A stretch of DNA of 14,093 nucleotides from DASWYB01 sp036405195 (GCA_036405195.1 DASWYB010000067.1:1-14093), one strand, 5' to 3'. Shown: positions 5,414 through 13,303, numbered from the stretch's first letter. A program made the numbers and translations. Notes: generated by a model not told the origin, from the letters alone.

Positions 5414-6847
5414 ATGACTATTATCGCCCGTATGCCAAAACGGTTTCGGTTCGTGTGTCTTCTATGTGGCTACCTTATCGGGCTGGCGCTTGGTTCATGG
5501 TTTGCATGGGGTATAAGTGAGTACCTACTGTATGGTATTTTTGCCTTCTTAGGGCTCTCCTTTCTTTTTCGAAACTATTCACTGAGTCTTCTTTTTTTAA
5601 CTTTGGCTTGCGCGGTATGTGGTTATTCTTGGTCTCAATGGCATCTTCAACGTTTAACCCTTCAAGAACCAATCGAGTATACGGGAGTTGTAGAGGTTGT
5701 TTCGGTTCGGTTTTCGCAGGTTCCTCGTCAACGGGTGGTGGTACGAATGCTCGATGGGGCATATGCTCATGCGGCTATCCAATCGTATGTGTATGATTGG
5801 GCATACGACCCCGGTACAAAAATTTTGATACACACTTCGATTGAGCCAAGTGACTTTCGACCCAATCTTGGTGCGGGTATTTTGGGCCAAGCGACGAACC
5901 TAACCATAAGAGAGGTTGTGCCAAGTCAGGATCGGCTCGTAGCGTTCCGTAATCAAGTACAAGAGCGGATGGGGTCCAGTATCCCTGAGCCATATGCGAG
6001 CTTAGCAGTTGGGCTTCTTACAGGGCAAAACGATTCGTTCGATCTTCATTTCAAAGAAGATTTACAGCGGACTGGAACGACTCACCTAGTAGCGGTTTCT
6101 GGTTATAACCTTACGATTGTGGCGCTGTTGCTTCAGCGCTTGGGACGTCGAAAAAACAGATACATTGGGTATGGCCTCGCGCTTTCGAGTATTCTCTTTT
6201 ACGTTATTTTGGCCGGTGCGAACCCTTCAATTTTACGAGGGGCAATGGTAGCGTTTTTATCGCTCTCGGCAGGGGTTGCTGGGAGAATCACTCACCGCAC
6301 CACCCTCGTCTTAATGAGTGCGGTTTTACTTTCTTTCTTGACTCCGCTAGGAATGCTTTACAGCTTATCCTGGCAGTTGTCGTTCTTAGCTTTTGTTGGG
6401 ATTTTGTTTGTTAGCCCTGTCGTAACCCCATACTTGGAAAATAAATTTGGATTTCTTGGTGCGACAATGGGCGAGACGCTGAGTGCCGAATTGCTCGTAT
6501 TGCCACTTGTCCTTAAACAGTTTGGTGTGTTGTCGATTGTCTCTCCCCTTGTGAATACCGTTGTACTTGGCATAACGCCGCTTGCTATGGCGCTTAGTGC
6601 GCTGCAGGCAACTATTTCGCTGATATCGCTGGAGATGGGGCGTCTTTTCGCTTGGGTGACGTATCCCATTCTCTGGTCGATTGTGACGCCTATTCAGTGG
6701 GCCAGTAAACTACCCTTTGCGTCCTATCAAATTTCCTCTTTCTCTTGGCTTTACTTTGTGGTGAGCTATTGTTTGGTAGGATTGCTCTTTGGAGTTCTCT
6801 CAGTGATGCATGGAAGAAAAACAGATGACGAAACCCAACTTACTTAA
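5414..6847 (+). CDS. comEC: ComEC-type DNA uptake channel, lacking the metallo-beta-lactamase domain
   Basis: A 477-residue inner-membrane protein that should carry one DNA strand into the cytosol during natural transformation. The N-terminus has two or three membrane helices (residues about 12-70), then a soluble beta-rich OB-like part (about 85-170), then the Competence domain starting near residue 185 with the family hallmark GTTHLVAVSGYNLT (221-234) and about eight further helices. Usual ComEC carries a C-terminal metallo-beta-lactamase domain; here the chain stops at residue 477 and that domain is the next gene, which overlaps by 23 bases. No SD precedes the ATG at 5414, and an extended -10 lies nine bases upstream. 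A second in-frame ATG at 5432 is possible. ComEA, the usual DNA receptor partner, is encoded about 5 kb downstream. Confidence 0.93.
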   Translation: MTIIARMPKRFRFVCLLCGYLIGLALGSWFAWGISEYLLYGIFAFLGLSFLFRNYSLSLLFLTLACAVCGYSWSQWHLQRLTLQEPIEYTGVVEVVSVRFSQVPRQRVVVRMLDGAYAHAAIQSYVYDWAYDPGTKILIHTSIEPSDFRPNLGAGILGQATNLTIREVVPSQDRLVAFRNQVQERMGSSIPEPYASLAVGLLTGQNDSFDLHFKEDLQRTGTTHLVAVSGYNLTIVALLLQRLGRRKNRYIGYGLALSSILFYVILAGANPSILRGAMVAFLSLSAGVAGRITHRTTLVLMSAVLLSFLTPLGMLYSLSWQLSFLAFVGILFVSPVVTPYLENKFGFLGATMGETLSAELLVLPLVLKQFGVLSIVSPLVNTVVLGITPLAMALSALQATISLISLEMGRLFAWVTYPILWSIVTPIQWASKLPFASYQISSFSWLYFVVSYCLVGLLFGVLSVMHGRKTDDETQLT

Positions 6848-7709
6848 ACTTGCTTTGATGTTCGTATTTTTCGGCCTGATTGCTCTGGGATCAGCCGGTT
6901 TTCTGCCGCAAGCCAGTATTGAAGAGCCGGGTGGTCTAAAAGTCGCTTTTATGGATGTTGGCCAAGGAGATGCAATTTTATTACGGACGCCCCATCGGCA
7001 TTACGTACTCATTGATGGTGGCCCTGATGGGACTATTTTGAGTCGCCTTGGCGAAGAAATGCGTTTTAATGAACATACAATTGATTTGGTTGTTGTCAGT
7101 CATAATCATTCAGACCATATTGCCGGTATTAACCGATTGATTGATCGTTATGATGTGCAGAAAATGTGGATAAGTGGGGCTATTCATACGACGAATGAAT
7201 ACCTTAAATTGCTCGATAATATTAAGGGTAATAGTATCCCAACCGAAGTAGTCTTTAAGGGGAAGCAAGTCGAAATTGACGGAGTGAAGCTCCAAGTGCT
7301 CCATCCTGTTGAAAGTACGGAATCGGTTCGACCCGAAGACCAACACGATGCGACGATCGTCATTAAAGCCACTTACGGCGAGAAAAGTCTTTTACTGACC
7401 GGAGATATTGATGAAGGGCATGAGCAAAATATTATCAAATCTTTAGGAGATGCAGCAGGAACTGTATTAAATTCAGATGTTTTAAAAGTTCCGCATCATG
7501 GGTCAAAGAGCGGGTTGGCTTTAAATTTTCTAAACTTTGTTGACCCAAAGTATGCGGTTATTCAGGTAGGAGCAAAGAATTCCTTTGGTCACCCAGCGGC
7601 GAGTATTTTGCAAAAACTTAGAGACAAGGGCGTTCGAGTTTTTCGCAACGATCAAGACGGAACCGTACGATTTTATAGCGATGGAAAAGATATAATTGTT
7701 AATCCCTAA
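6825..7709 (+). CDS. Exported metallo-beta-lactamase protein (detached ComEC C-terminal domain)
   Basis: A 294-residue metallo-beta-lactamase fold protein of the ComEC/competence subgroup. An N-terminal hydrophobic segment (about residues 6-27, after Lys residues) acts as a signal or membrane anchor; there is no lipobox cysteine. The fold follows: FMDVGQGDA (43-50), the metal-binding motif HNHSDH (93-98) inside VVVSHNHSDHIAG, LLLTGDID with a metal-bridging Asp, and KVPHHGSKSG with the late His. All metal ligands expected for this fold appear present. It presumably degrades or handles the non-transported DNA strand outside the membrane, as proposed for the fused domain; that role is inference. 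The start at 6825 is chosen over 6810 because GGAAGA lies about eight bases upstream. The gene overlaps the comEC end by 23 bases, so translational coupling is likely. Confidence 0.88.
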   Translation: MTKPNLLKLALMFVFFGLIALGSAGFLPQASIEEPGGLKVAFMDVGQGDAILLRTPHRHYVLIDGGPDGTILSRLGEEMRFNEHTIDLVVVSHNHSDHIAGINRLIDRYDVQKMWISGAIHTTNEYLKLLDNIKGNSIPTEVVFKGKQVEIDGVKLQVLHPVESTESVRPEDQHDATIVIKATYGEKSLLLTGDIDEGHEQNIIKSLGDAAGTVLNSDVLKVPHHGSKSGLALNFLNFVDPKYAVIQVGAKNSFGHPAASILQKLRDKGVRVFRNDQDGTVRFYSDGKDIIVNP

Positions 7710-7743
7710 AAGGCGTGAGGTCGAATTTTTAACGGGTTTAGGT

Positions 7744-7749
7744 TATAAT
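7744..7749 (+). promoter_or_regulatory. yebC -10 element close to the start codon
   Basis: A perfect TATAAT ends nine bases before the yebC ATG, leaving a predicted leader of two or three bases. The best -35 at 17-bp spacing (TCGAAT, 7721-7726) is weak. The only SD-like bases are AGG at 7750-7752. Confidence 0.5.
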
Positions 7750-7758
7750 AGGTTCATT

Positions 7759-8496
7759 ATGTCAGGACACAGTAAATGGGCGACAATCAAGAGACAAAAG
7801 GGCGCTGCGGATGCAAAACGGAGTGTCACGTTTACCAAACTTGCGGCAGCTATTACGGTTGCGGCACGCGATGGAGGTGGTGACTTAGGTTCTAATTTTA
7901 AACTACGGTTAGCTGTCGACAAAGCCCGTGAAGCTAATATGCCTAAAGATAATATCGATCGGGCGATTAAGCGTGGTACTGGTGAGCTGGGTGGGGCGGC
8001 GTTTGAGCATATTGTGTACGAAGCTTACGCCCCAGGGGGAGCGGCGTTGGTTATTGATGTAAACACGGATAACCGCAATCGTGCGGTTGCTAATATAAAA
8101 TCAATTTTAAATAAGCATAATGGCAAGTTGGCAGAGTCCGGTGCCGTGGCATATCTCTTCCAGCCCCGTGGTGTGATGACGGTAGCGGGTGGGGATGCGG
8201 AAGCTATGGAGATGGCCATTATCGAAAGCGGCGCGGATGACTACGCTCTAAGCGATGATAGTGCCGTCGTATACACTGACCCGAAAGAAGTTATGGCAGT
8301 TGCGAAAGCTTTAGAGACAGCTGGACTTACGGCTTCTGATGTCGAGCAGACAATGGAGCCGGTTTCCACGATTATGATTTCTGATGAAAAAACAGCCAAG
8401 ACGTTAGTAGCAATCACCGAGTTACTCGAAGATCTGGATGATGTTTCTTCAGTGTACTCAAATTTTGACATTGATGAGTCTTTCAACATTGGGTAA
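7759..8496 (+). CDS. yebC: YebC/PmpR family protein
   Basis: A 245-residue protein of normal family length. The start SGHSKWATIKRQKGAADAKR is the strongly conserved family N-terminus, followed by TKLAAAITVAARDGGGD and the NMPKDNIDRAIKRGTGE segment, then GPGG-like APGGAALVIDVNTDNRNR and an acidic C-terminal domain. Family members have been described as DNA-binding regulators, and more recent work links some of them to translation of difficult proline stretches; which applies here cannot be read from the sequence. Placement directly before ruvC and ruvA is the common bacterial arrangement. The ATG at 7759 matches the family start; the frame is open upstream but the extra residues are not family-like. 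It is preceded by a TATAAT box and probably has almost no leader. Confidence 0.95.
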   Translation: MSGHSKWATIKRQKGAADAKRSVTFTKLAAAITVAARDGGGDLGSNFKLRLAVDKAREANMPKDNIDRAIKRGTGELGGAAFEHIVYEAYAPGGAALVIDVNTDNRNRAVANIKSILNKHNGKLAESGAVAYLFQPRGVMTVAGGDAEAMEMAIIESGADDYALSDDSAVVYTDPKEVMAVAKALETAGLTASDVEQTMEPVSTIMISDEKTAKTLVAITELLEDLDDVSSVYSNFDIDESFNIG

Positions 8497-8523
8497 TCCC
8501 TGCTAGTGTAGCCTCAGGATGTT

Positions 8524-8530
8524 AAGGAGG
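8524..8530 (+). promoter_or_regulatory. Strong SD that decides the ruvC start
   Basis: AAGGAGG ends five bases before an ATC codon at 8536. It is the best SD in the window. There is no ATG, GTG or TTG in the ruvC frame between the in-frame TAG at 8509-8511 and the catalytic Asp codon at 8554. Confidence 0.8.
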
Positions 8531-8535
8531 CTCAT

Positions 8536-9018
8536 ATCACAATTGTTGGCATAGACCCCGGTACTGGACGATGTGGGTTTGCGGCTGTTCGGTTTACCAA
8601 TCATCAGCCTACAATTTTAACGTACGGTTGTTTTGAGTACCCCAGCAAAATGCCCCTGCCTGAGCGGTACGTTGAGTTGGAGCGTGATTTATCAACGATC
8701 TTAGATGAGCACAAGCCATCAGTGCTAGCGATTGAGACGCTCTTTTTTAATCGTAATGTAACGACCGCTATGCAAGTATCGGAGGCCCGAGGTGTTATTA
8801 CGTTGTGTGGTGCCAAACGAGGTATCTCCATCCAGCCATGCACTCCCATGCAAGTAAAAGTCGCCGTGACTGGTTATGGAAAGGCCGAAAAAAAACAGGT
8901 GCAGCAGATGATTAAATTGCAACTTGGGCTTAAGGAGCTTCATAAGCTTGATGATGCGGTTGACGCATTAGCCATTGCGATTGCCGGATATCACTTATAT
9001 ACCTCTCGCATAAATTGA
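8536..9018 (+). CDS. ruvC: Holliday junction endonuclease RuvC, apparent ATC start
   Basis: RuvC cuts Holliday junctions as a homodimer with RuvAB. With the ATC at 8536 as start the protein is 160 residues and begins (M)TIVGIDPGTGRCGFA, aligning with the E. coli start MAIILGIDPGS. The four acidic catalytic residues are all there: Asp7, Glu67 (VLAIETLFF), Asp140 and Asp143 (LDDAVDALAIAIAGYH). The first standard start codon, ATG at 8650, would remove 38 residues and the first catalytic Asp, so it cannot be the functional start of RuvC. The ATC lies five bases after AAGGAGG; an ATT at 8542 is second best. An assembly error (ATG read as ATC) is possible. The gene follows yebC after 39 bases; its last codons overlap the -35 of the ruvA promoter. 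Confidence 0.9.
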   Translation: MTIVGIDPGTGRCGFAAVRFTNHQPTILTYGCFEYPSKMPLPERYVELERDLSTILDEHKPSVLAIETLFFNRNVTTAMQVSEARGVITLCGAKRGISIQPCTPMQVKVAVTGYGKAEKKQVQQMIKLQLGLKELHKLDDAVDALAIAIAGYHLYTSRIN

Positions 9019-9043
9019 CAGGGGCTGTCCTCCCTGGTCTAAT
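9015..9043 (+). promoter_or_regulatory. ruvA promoter overlapping the ruvC stop codon
   Basis: Perfect TTGACA (9015-9020, containing the TGA stop of ruvC), 17-bp spacer, TCTAAT (9038-9043). The predicted start near 9050 gives ruvA-recG their own promoter. CTCCCT (9030-9035) in the spacer can pair with the ruvA SD AGGGAG (9059-9064) in read-through transcripts only. Confidence 0.65.
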
Positions 9044-9072
9044 GAGATTAGCTTTACGAGGGAGATTTTTCT

Positions 9073-9636
9073 ATGATTCGTTATTTACATGGCAAAGTAA
9101 TCGATAAGGTTCGTAATCATGTCGTGATTGATGTTCATGGGGTGGGGTACGGTGTGATGGTGACTCCCCAGACTATGACTCAAGTTGAGACTGGGCAAGA
9201 AATGTCGGTTCATATTTCTGAATCAATCCGCGAGGACGGCTATGATTTGTACGGTTTTTTATCATCGACTGAACGGGATATGTTTGAACTCCTGCGGAAG
9301 GTTTCGGGTGTAGGGCCCAAAGTCGCAATGGCTCTAACGGGTTTTTATTCTCCAGCTGACTTGCAGAGCATTATTCATAGTAACGATGTCGCCAAGTTAA
9401 GTCTTGTGCCCGGAGTGGGCAAGAAAGTCTCTGAAAAGATTATTGTTGAGCTGAAAGACAAAACCAAAGACGCTGGTTTCTCTTCGGCTTCTCCAACTGA
9501 TGCTGACACGGTTGCTGCACTTCAGTCTCTTGGATATAGCCCTGCTGAAATTGCCAAAGCATTACCTAAGGTGCCCGCTAATTTAGCCACAACGAGTGAA
9601 CGCATTACCTGGGTATTACGACACTTGGCTGACTAA
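9073..9636 (+). CDS. ruvA: Holliday junction branch migration protein RuvA
   Basis: A 187-residue DNA-binding subunit that holds the four-way junction as a tetramer and recruits RuvB. The OB domain (residues 1-63) has the typical MIRYLHGKVIDK start and VDVHGVGYGVMV-like strand. Two helix-hairpin-helix motifs follow: VSGVGPKVAMALTG (about 77-90) and VPGVGKKVSEKIIVELKDK (about 113-131). A flexible linker (SSASPTDAD) leads to domain III, which contacts RuvB (TVAALQSLGYSPAEIAKAL). Start ATG has GAGGGAG upstream (9058-9064). Its stop TAA overlaps the recG ATG by one base (TAATG). ruvB, usually the next gene, is not here and must be elsewhere if present. Confidence 0.97.
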   Translation: MIRYLHGKVIDKVRNHVVIDVHGVGYGVMVTPQTMTQVETGQEMSVHISESIREDGYDLYGFLSSTERDMFELLRKVSGVGPKVAMALTGFYSPADLQSIIHSNDVAKLSLVPGVGKKVSEKIIVELKDKTKDAGFSSASPTDADTVAALQSLGYSPAEIAKALPKVPANLATTSERITWVLRHLAD

Positions 9637-11678
9637 TGGTACATCTGGGCCAATCAATTATTAATATCAAAGGGATGGGGCCTAAGACAGCTGAGGCTTT
9701 TGAGTCTCACGGTATTCGCACGGTTGAAGATTTACTCTATTTTTTTCCTCGTGCCTGGATGAACGCTTCGACAGTAGTGCCCATTGCTGAGCTTAAATTC
9801 GGTATGAGTGCCTTAATCGAAGTCCAAGTTGCAGCAATGAAAGAAGGGATGAGTCAGCGAACACGTATTCCCTATTTACGGGCAACAGTTGCCGATACAA
9901 CTGGGTATCTCGATGTTATGTGGTTTCATCCAAAGTACCTTCGTGGGAAAGTTCGAGTCGGTACCAAGTTGTTACTGTATGGTCAGATGCAAGGTTTTCG
10001 CCAGCAGGACCGAATTATGATGTCGCCAAAGATTCTCAAAGAGCCATGTATCCAGGCCGTCTATCCTACGATTGGCGGGGTTGCTTCGTTTAAAACCCGG
10101 CCAATTATGGAACAACTCAAGGATGTTGTCGAAACGATCCCAGATTATCTGCCCGAATCAATCCGCATGGAACATAGCTTATTACCGTTGAGTCAGACGA
10201 TAAAATCAATGCATTTTCCGGCAGATATTACGCATATTAATTTAGCGCGCTTACGTCTTGGGTTTGATGAACTTTTAATGCTCATGGTCCCCTCGTTAGT
10301 CGCAAAATCCGAACGAGATCAGGAAAAGACTGAATCCCTCACACTTGATAACGGAAAGGTGAAGACCTGGTGTGATTCTTTGCCATTTGCTCTCACTGAG
10401 GATCAACAGACAGTCATTGCTGAGATATTGCAAGATTTAGGTAAAACAAAGCCAATGAATCGGTTGCTCCAAGGGGATGTGGGAACGGGCAAAACAGTGG
10501 TAGGTTTAGCGGCTGCATTACAAGCAGTACTTGCAGGCAAGCAAGTGGCGTGGCTGGCACCAACCGAACTTCTTGCTAAGCAGCACTTTGAAACCGCGAA
10601 AAAACTTTTTGCACCTCACTCAGTTGGACTGTGGACTCGAACGCACCATTTTGCGTATGTAAATGGGGAAGAGCAAAAGTCGACAGTCGATGAAGTGACA
10701 GGGCTTTCGCTCGTAATTGGTACCCATGCTCTTTTGAGTGAAAAAGTAGTTCTTCGTGACTTAGGATTATTGATTATTGACGAGCAGCACCGGTTTGGGG
10801 TGAAGCAAAGGGCGCAGTTGCGTCTATTTGGAGGACATCCCGTTCACTTATTAAGTATGACAGCGACCCCTATTCCCCGTACTATGGCGCTTTTGCTCTA
10901 CGGTGATCTTTCTCTTTCTGTTATTAAACAAAAGCCAGCAGGTCGAAAAGAAATCGTTACGCGGGTGGTGAGTGATACAAGCCGCGATAAAGCCTATCAG
11001 TTTATCGAAGATCAAATTGCCAAAGGCGGACAAGTCTATGTAGTCTGCCCTTTGATTGAGCCGGCCAAAGATGATGAAGCGAATATGTTTACACAGCTAT
11101 TCGAACCGGTAGAAGAAAAGAAAGCGGTAACAACATGGGCAACGGAACTGCAAAAGCAATTTCCGAATCGGAAAGTTTTGATTCTTCACGGTAAAATGAA
11201 AGCTGCCGAGAAGGATAGTGTCATGCAATCGTTTCGAGCTGGAGAGACGGATATACTTGTGAGTACGACCGTTATTGAAGTTGGGGTCGACGTGCCAAAT
11301 GCCAATATTATGATTATTGAAGGAGCAGAACGATTTGGCTTAGCGCAGCTCCATCAGCTCCGTGGTCGGGTTGGTCGGGGAGAGCGACAGAGCTTTTGTT
11401 TGCTTTTTCCTTCGTCGTCTGCAGCGATAGATAACGATCGACTTAAAATTATGGAACAAACCAACGACGGCTTTGTTCTTGCCGAAAAAGATCTTGAATT
11501 GCGCGGCCCCGGTGAATTAACCGGTCTTTCTCAGTCAGGTATTCCGCCGCTTCGATTTGCTTCATTGCAAAATACAGAACAAGTCCAGAAGGTTCAGTCG
11601 ATTGCTGCCGAGTTATTGGCGAACCCAGCTTTTAAGCAATCGCTCGAACGATTCTGGCGTCAGCATCATCCGGAGTAA
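9636..11678 (+). CDS. recG: ATP-dependent DNA helicase RecG
   Basis: A 680-residue monomeric helicase that reverses stalled forks and remodels junctions and R-loops; near the usual length of about 690. The N-terminal wedge domain contains a helix-hairpin-helix-like segment (IKGMGPKTAEAFESHGI, 11-27) and an OB fold. Helicase motifs are all visible: Walker A GDVGTGKT (280-287), APTELLAKQH (308-317), DEQH (382-385), SMTATPIPRT (407-416), TTVIEVGVDVPN (544-555), QLHQLRGRVGRG (571-582) and the RecG-type TRG region ELRGPGELTG (621-630). The ATG overlaps the ruvA stop codon, so the two are translationally coupled. Together with RuvA, RuvC and the uptake genes it gives the segment a recombination theme. 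Confidence 0.98.
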   Translation: MVHLGQSIINIKGMGPKTAEAFESHGIRTVEDLLYFFPRAWMNASTVVPIAELKFGMSALIEVQVAAMKEGMSQRTRIPYLRATVADTTGYLDVMWFHPKYLRGKVRVGTKLLLYGQMQGFRQQDRIMMSPKILKEPCIQAVYPTIGGVASFKTRPIMEQLKDVVETIPDYLPESIRMEHSLLPLSQTIKSMHFPADITHINLARLRLGFDELLMLMVPSLVAKSERDQEKTESLTLDNGKVKTWCDSLPFALTEDQQTVIAEILQDLGKTKPMNRLLQGDVGTGKTVVGLAAALQAVLAGKQVAWLAPTELLAKQHFETAKKLFAPHSVGLWTRTHHFAYVNGEEQKSTVDEVTGLSLVIGTHALLSEKVVLRDLGLLIIDEQHRFGVKQRAQLRLFGGHPVHLLSMTATPIPRTMALLLYGDLSLSVIKQKPAGRKEIVTRVVSDTSRDKAYQFIEDQIAKGGQVYVVCPLIEPAKDDEANMFTQLFEPVEEKKAVTTWATELQKQFPNRKVLILHGKMKAAEKDSVMQSFRAGETDILVSTTVIEVGVDVPNANIMIIEGAERFGLAQLHQLRGRVGRGERQSFCLLFPSSSAAIDNDRLKIMEQTNDGFVLAEKDLELRGPGELTGLSQSGIPPLRFASLQNTEQVQKVQSIAAELLANPAFKQSLERFWRQHHPE

Positions 11679-11685
11679 GGACTTG

Positions 11686-11694
11686 TGTTATAGT
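11686..11694 (+). promoter_or_regulatory. comEA extended -10 giving a leaderless mRNA
   Basis: TGTTATAGT (TGn plus TATAGT) ends six bases before the comEA ATG at 11701, so transcription would start at the A of the ATG. No clear -35 is seen because the region upstream encodes the recG end. Only GAAAG is SD-like. Confidence 0.5.
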
Positions 11695-11700
11695 GAAAGT

Positions 11701-12123
11701 ATGGACTGGAGACAGTATTTCCATACGGGCGCTCGTCAGGTGATTGGTATGTTTTTGATTGTTTTCGCTTTGGCAGGTGCATGGCTTTATAGGGAAGAGC
11801 TAAGAGTCCTGGAAATGAGCCGAACGAGTGTTCAGATCGTAACCTCTGGAGTCTCTGCCTCACTTACTTCACTTACTTCCCCTTCTGCGGAAATAGTATT
11901 GCAAATTACTCCCTTACCAACGGTGACTGTAAACAACACAATTAAGCTTTCTACGGCTACGCAAGGAGAGCTGGAAACATTGCCGGGAATTGGCCCTGCC
12001 AAGGCAAAGGCCATTCTCGATTACCGAGAGAGTGAAGGATTTAAAACGGTAGATGATCTTGAAAAAGTCAAAGGTATTGGCCCAAAGACACTGGAAAAAT
12101 TACGTCCCTTCGTAGAATTGTAA
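11701..12123 (+). CDS. comEA: ComEA-like competence DNA receptor, minimal form
   Basis: A 140-residue membrane-anchored DNA-binding protein. One helix (residues about 14-30) follows a short basic N-terminus; a Ser/Thr-rich linker (about 40-70, with a repeated SLTSLTS) would span the envelope; the C-terminal half is a tandem helix-hairpin-helix domain, ETLPGIGPAKAKAILDYRES (92-111) and EKVKGIGPKTLEKL (121-134), the DNA-binding core of ComEA. The SLBB domain found in many ComEA proteins before the HhH pair is absent. It probably captures double-stranded DNA for ComEC. The frame is open upstream inside recG, but the ATG at 11701 gives a sensible anchor and sits six bases after an extended -10. 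The gene begins 22 bases after recG. Confidence 0.85.
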   Translation: MDWRQYFHTGARQVIGMFLIVFALAGAWLYREELRVLEMSRTSVQIVTSGVSASLTSLTSPSAEIVLQITPLPTVTVNNTIKLSTATQGELETLPGIGPAKAKAILDYRESEGFKTVDDLEKVKGIGPKTLEKLRPFVEL

Positions 12124-12139
12124 GTTGGAGATTTATAGT

Positions 12140-12730
12140 ATGACTTTTGATTACAGGAAAGAATCCCACCCTTGGGGTATCGAACCGCTAGATGAGCTAA
12201 AGCAATTTGCTACCCAGCTTAAATCAGGAACAGTATTAGATTTAGGTGGCGGGGATGGCAGAAATAGTTTGTACCTTGCGCATCTAGGATTTTCGGTTAC
12301 GAATGTTGATCGGTCTCCCGCTGCAATTGCCTCGTTTCTAGAACGGGCCGAAGCAGAAAGTATGAGAGATTTATGTACCGGTATTGTGTCGGAAGTCGGA
12401 AGTTTTTCCTTTCAATCTTACGATATGATTCTAGCCATAAACATTATTCATTTTCTATCGCCAAACTTATTTCCAGAGTTATTTCATCAAATAAAAGAGA
12501 GCACAAGGCCTGGCGGGGTAGTGATTATCGCCGACTATCTCGATGGAGGTCCGTTTCGAAATCCGGAATATGACCAGTATTGGCTTCAGTCTGGAGAGTT
12601 AAAGTCGTTATACCGTGATTGGCATATCCTTGAGTATAAAGAAGTAATGCGTATCCCTCGTAAAATAAATTCGGATGGAGCTCCTATGGAAAATATGTGG
12701 GCGCTTTTGGTGGCTAGGAAGCCGGAATAG
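12140..12730 (+). CDS. Class I SAM-dependent methyltransferase
   Basis: A 196-residue Rossmann-fold methyltransferase with a TehB/UbiE-like look. Motif I is clear (VLDLGGGDGRNSLYLAHLG, about residues 32-50), followed by the acidic end of strand beta-2 (VTNVDRSPAAI), a motif IV-like region (YDMILAINIIHFL) and TRPGGVVIIADYLDGG. The C-terminal part (GELKSLYRDWHILEYKEVMR) is the usual end of such small enzymes. The substrate cannot be told. The ATG at 12140 has GGAG nine bases upstream; an in-frame TTG at 12125 is less likely. It starts 16 bases after comEA and its last 17 bases overlap the 3' end of the opposite-strand gene at 12714-13268. Confidence 0.88.
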   Translation: MTFDYRKESHPWGIEPLDELKQFATQLKSGTVLDLGGGDGRNSLYLAHLGFSVTNVDRSPAAIASFLERAEAESMRDLCTGIVSEVGSFSFQSYDMILAINIIHFLSPNLFPELFHQIKESTRPGGVVIIADYLDGGPFRNPEYDQYWLQSGELKSLYRDWHILEYKEVMRIPRKINSDGAPMENMWALLVARKPE

Positions 12731-13268
12731 AAGCTTCGATAATCGGTAGGTTTGAAACGTTAATCGTACCTTTATAGAGGATATGCGGCACAAAATGGTA
12801 GAGCAGGGGATACTTTCCGTCGGCGTACATTCGACAGAAATAATCTTTGGTAAGTTGTGAGTAATGAGCATACTGCTCAATTTTATTTGGGTCATAGTCG
12901 ATGAAGTCGTCGGCCGGAACTTCGAATCTGGGTCTTCTTTCTTTAGGTTTGCTGTAAAGAAATACTGTGGTGAGTTCTTTATCTAAAAAATAAGGATCAA
13001 TTTGATAACATCGATGCGTGTAAGGGCCTGTATCTCCACATGCTTTAAGTGTGTCGACAACTTCTTGGGGATGAATAGGAGAGAGGTGCAGCACATCATT
13101 CCACAAGCAGTTGAGAGGGGGAACTTTTAGCTCCAGTTGGTATTCTCTTCCTTGGTACTTTTTCGTTTTTTTATCGTACAGTTCTGGGTCAAGGAGTTTA
13201 AGCTTATTTAATGGGTAGAGTATGTCTCCAACTAAATCTTTAGGGACCATATGATAAAGGTAGTGCAT
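12714..13268 (-). CDS. Unrecognised 184-residue protein
   Basis: I cannot name this protein. Conserved-looking features are an N-terminal HYLYHMVPKDLVGDILYPLN block, GREY followed by a PPLNCLWNDVLHLSPIHP block (residues about 55-71), and a Tyr/Asp-rich C-terminal half. I have a vague memory of similar uncharacterised 'group-specific' proteins in Bacillus, which would need a search. No signal peptide or membrane segment is present. The start at 13266-13268 is chosen because a promoter (TTGACT, 17 bp, TACTAT) ends six bases before it, giving a leaderless mRNA; in-frame ATGs at 13295 and 13325 lie in the promoter and in the tRNA-Val terminator. The stop overlaps the end of the convergent methyltransferase gene. 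Confidence 0.75.
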   Translation of the reverse strand: MHYLYHMVPKDLVGDILYPLNKLKLLDPELYDKKTKKYQGREYQLELKVPPLNCLWNDVLHLSPIHPQEVVDTLKACGDTGPYTHRCYQIDPYFLDKELTTVFLYSKPKERRPRFEVPADDFIDYDPNKIEQYAHYSQLTKDYFCRMYADGKYPLLYHFVPHILYKGTINVSNLPIIEASIPAS

Positions 13269-13274
13269 GGTTCG

Positions 13275-13303
13275 ATAGTAGTGGCCTTGACTCATATAGT
13301 CAA
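13275..13303 (-). promoter_or_regulatory. Promoter of the 184-residue protein gene (leaderless)
   Basis: Minus strand TTGACT (13298-13303), 17-bp spacer, TACTAT (13275-13280), then six bases to the ATG. It begins 12 bases past the tRNA-Val terminator, so the gene need not depend on tRNA read-through. Confidence 0.55.

Noticed and set aside
8536..9018. Recoded TGA (code 25, as in some CPR lineages)
   Set aside because: TGA ends ruvC at the expected length, and no conserved gene in the window contains an internal TGA.
8497..11700. Search for ruvB in the ruv cluster
   Set aside because: recG follows ruvA directly with overlapping stop and start codons; no RuvB motifs are present in any frame read. 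Its absence from the genome cannot be concluded from this window.
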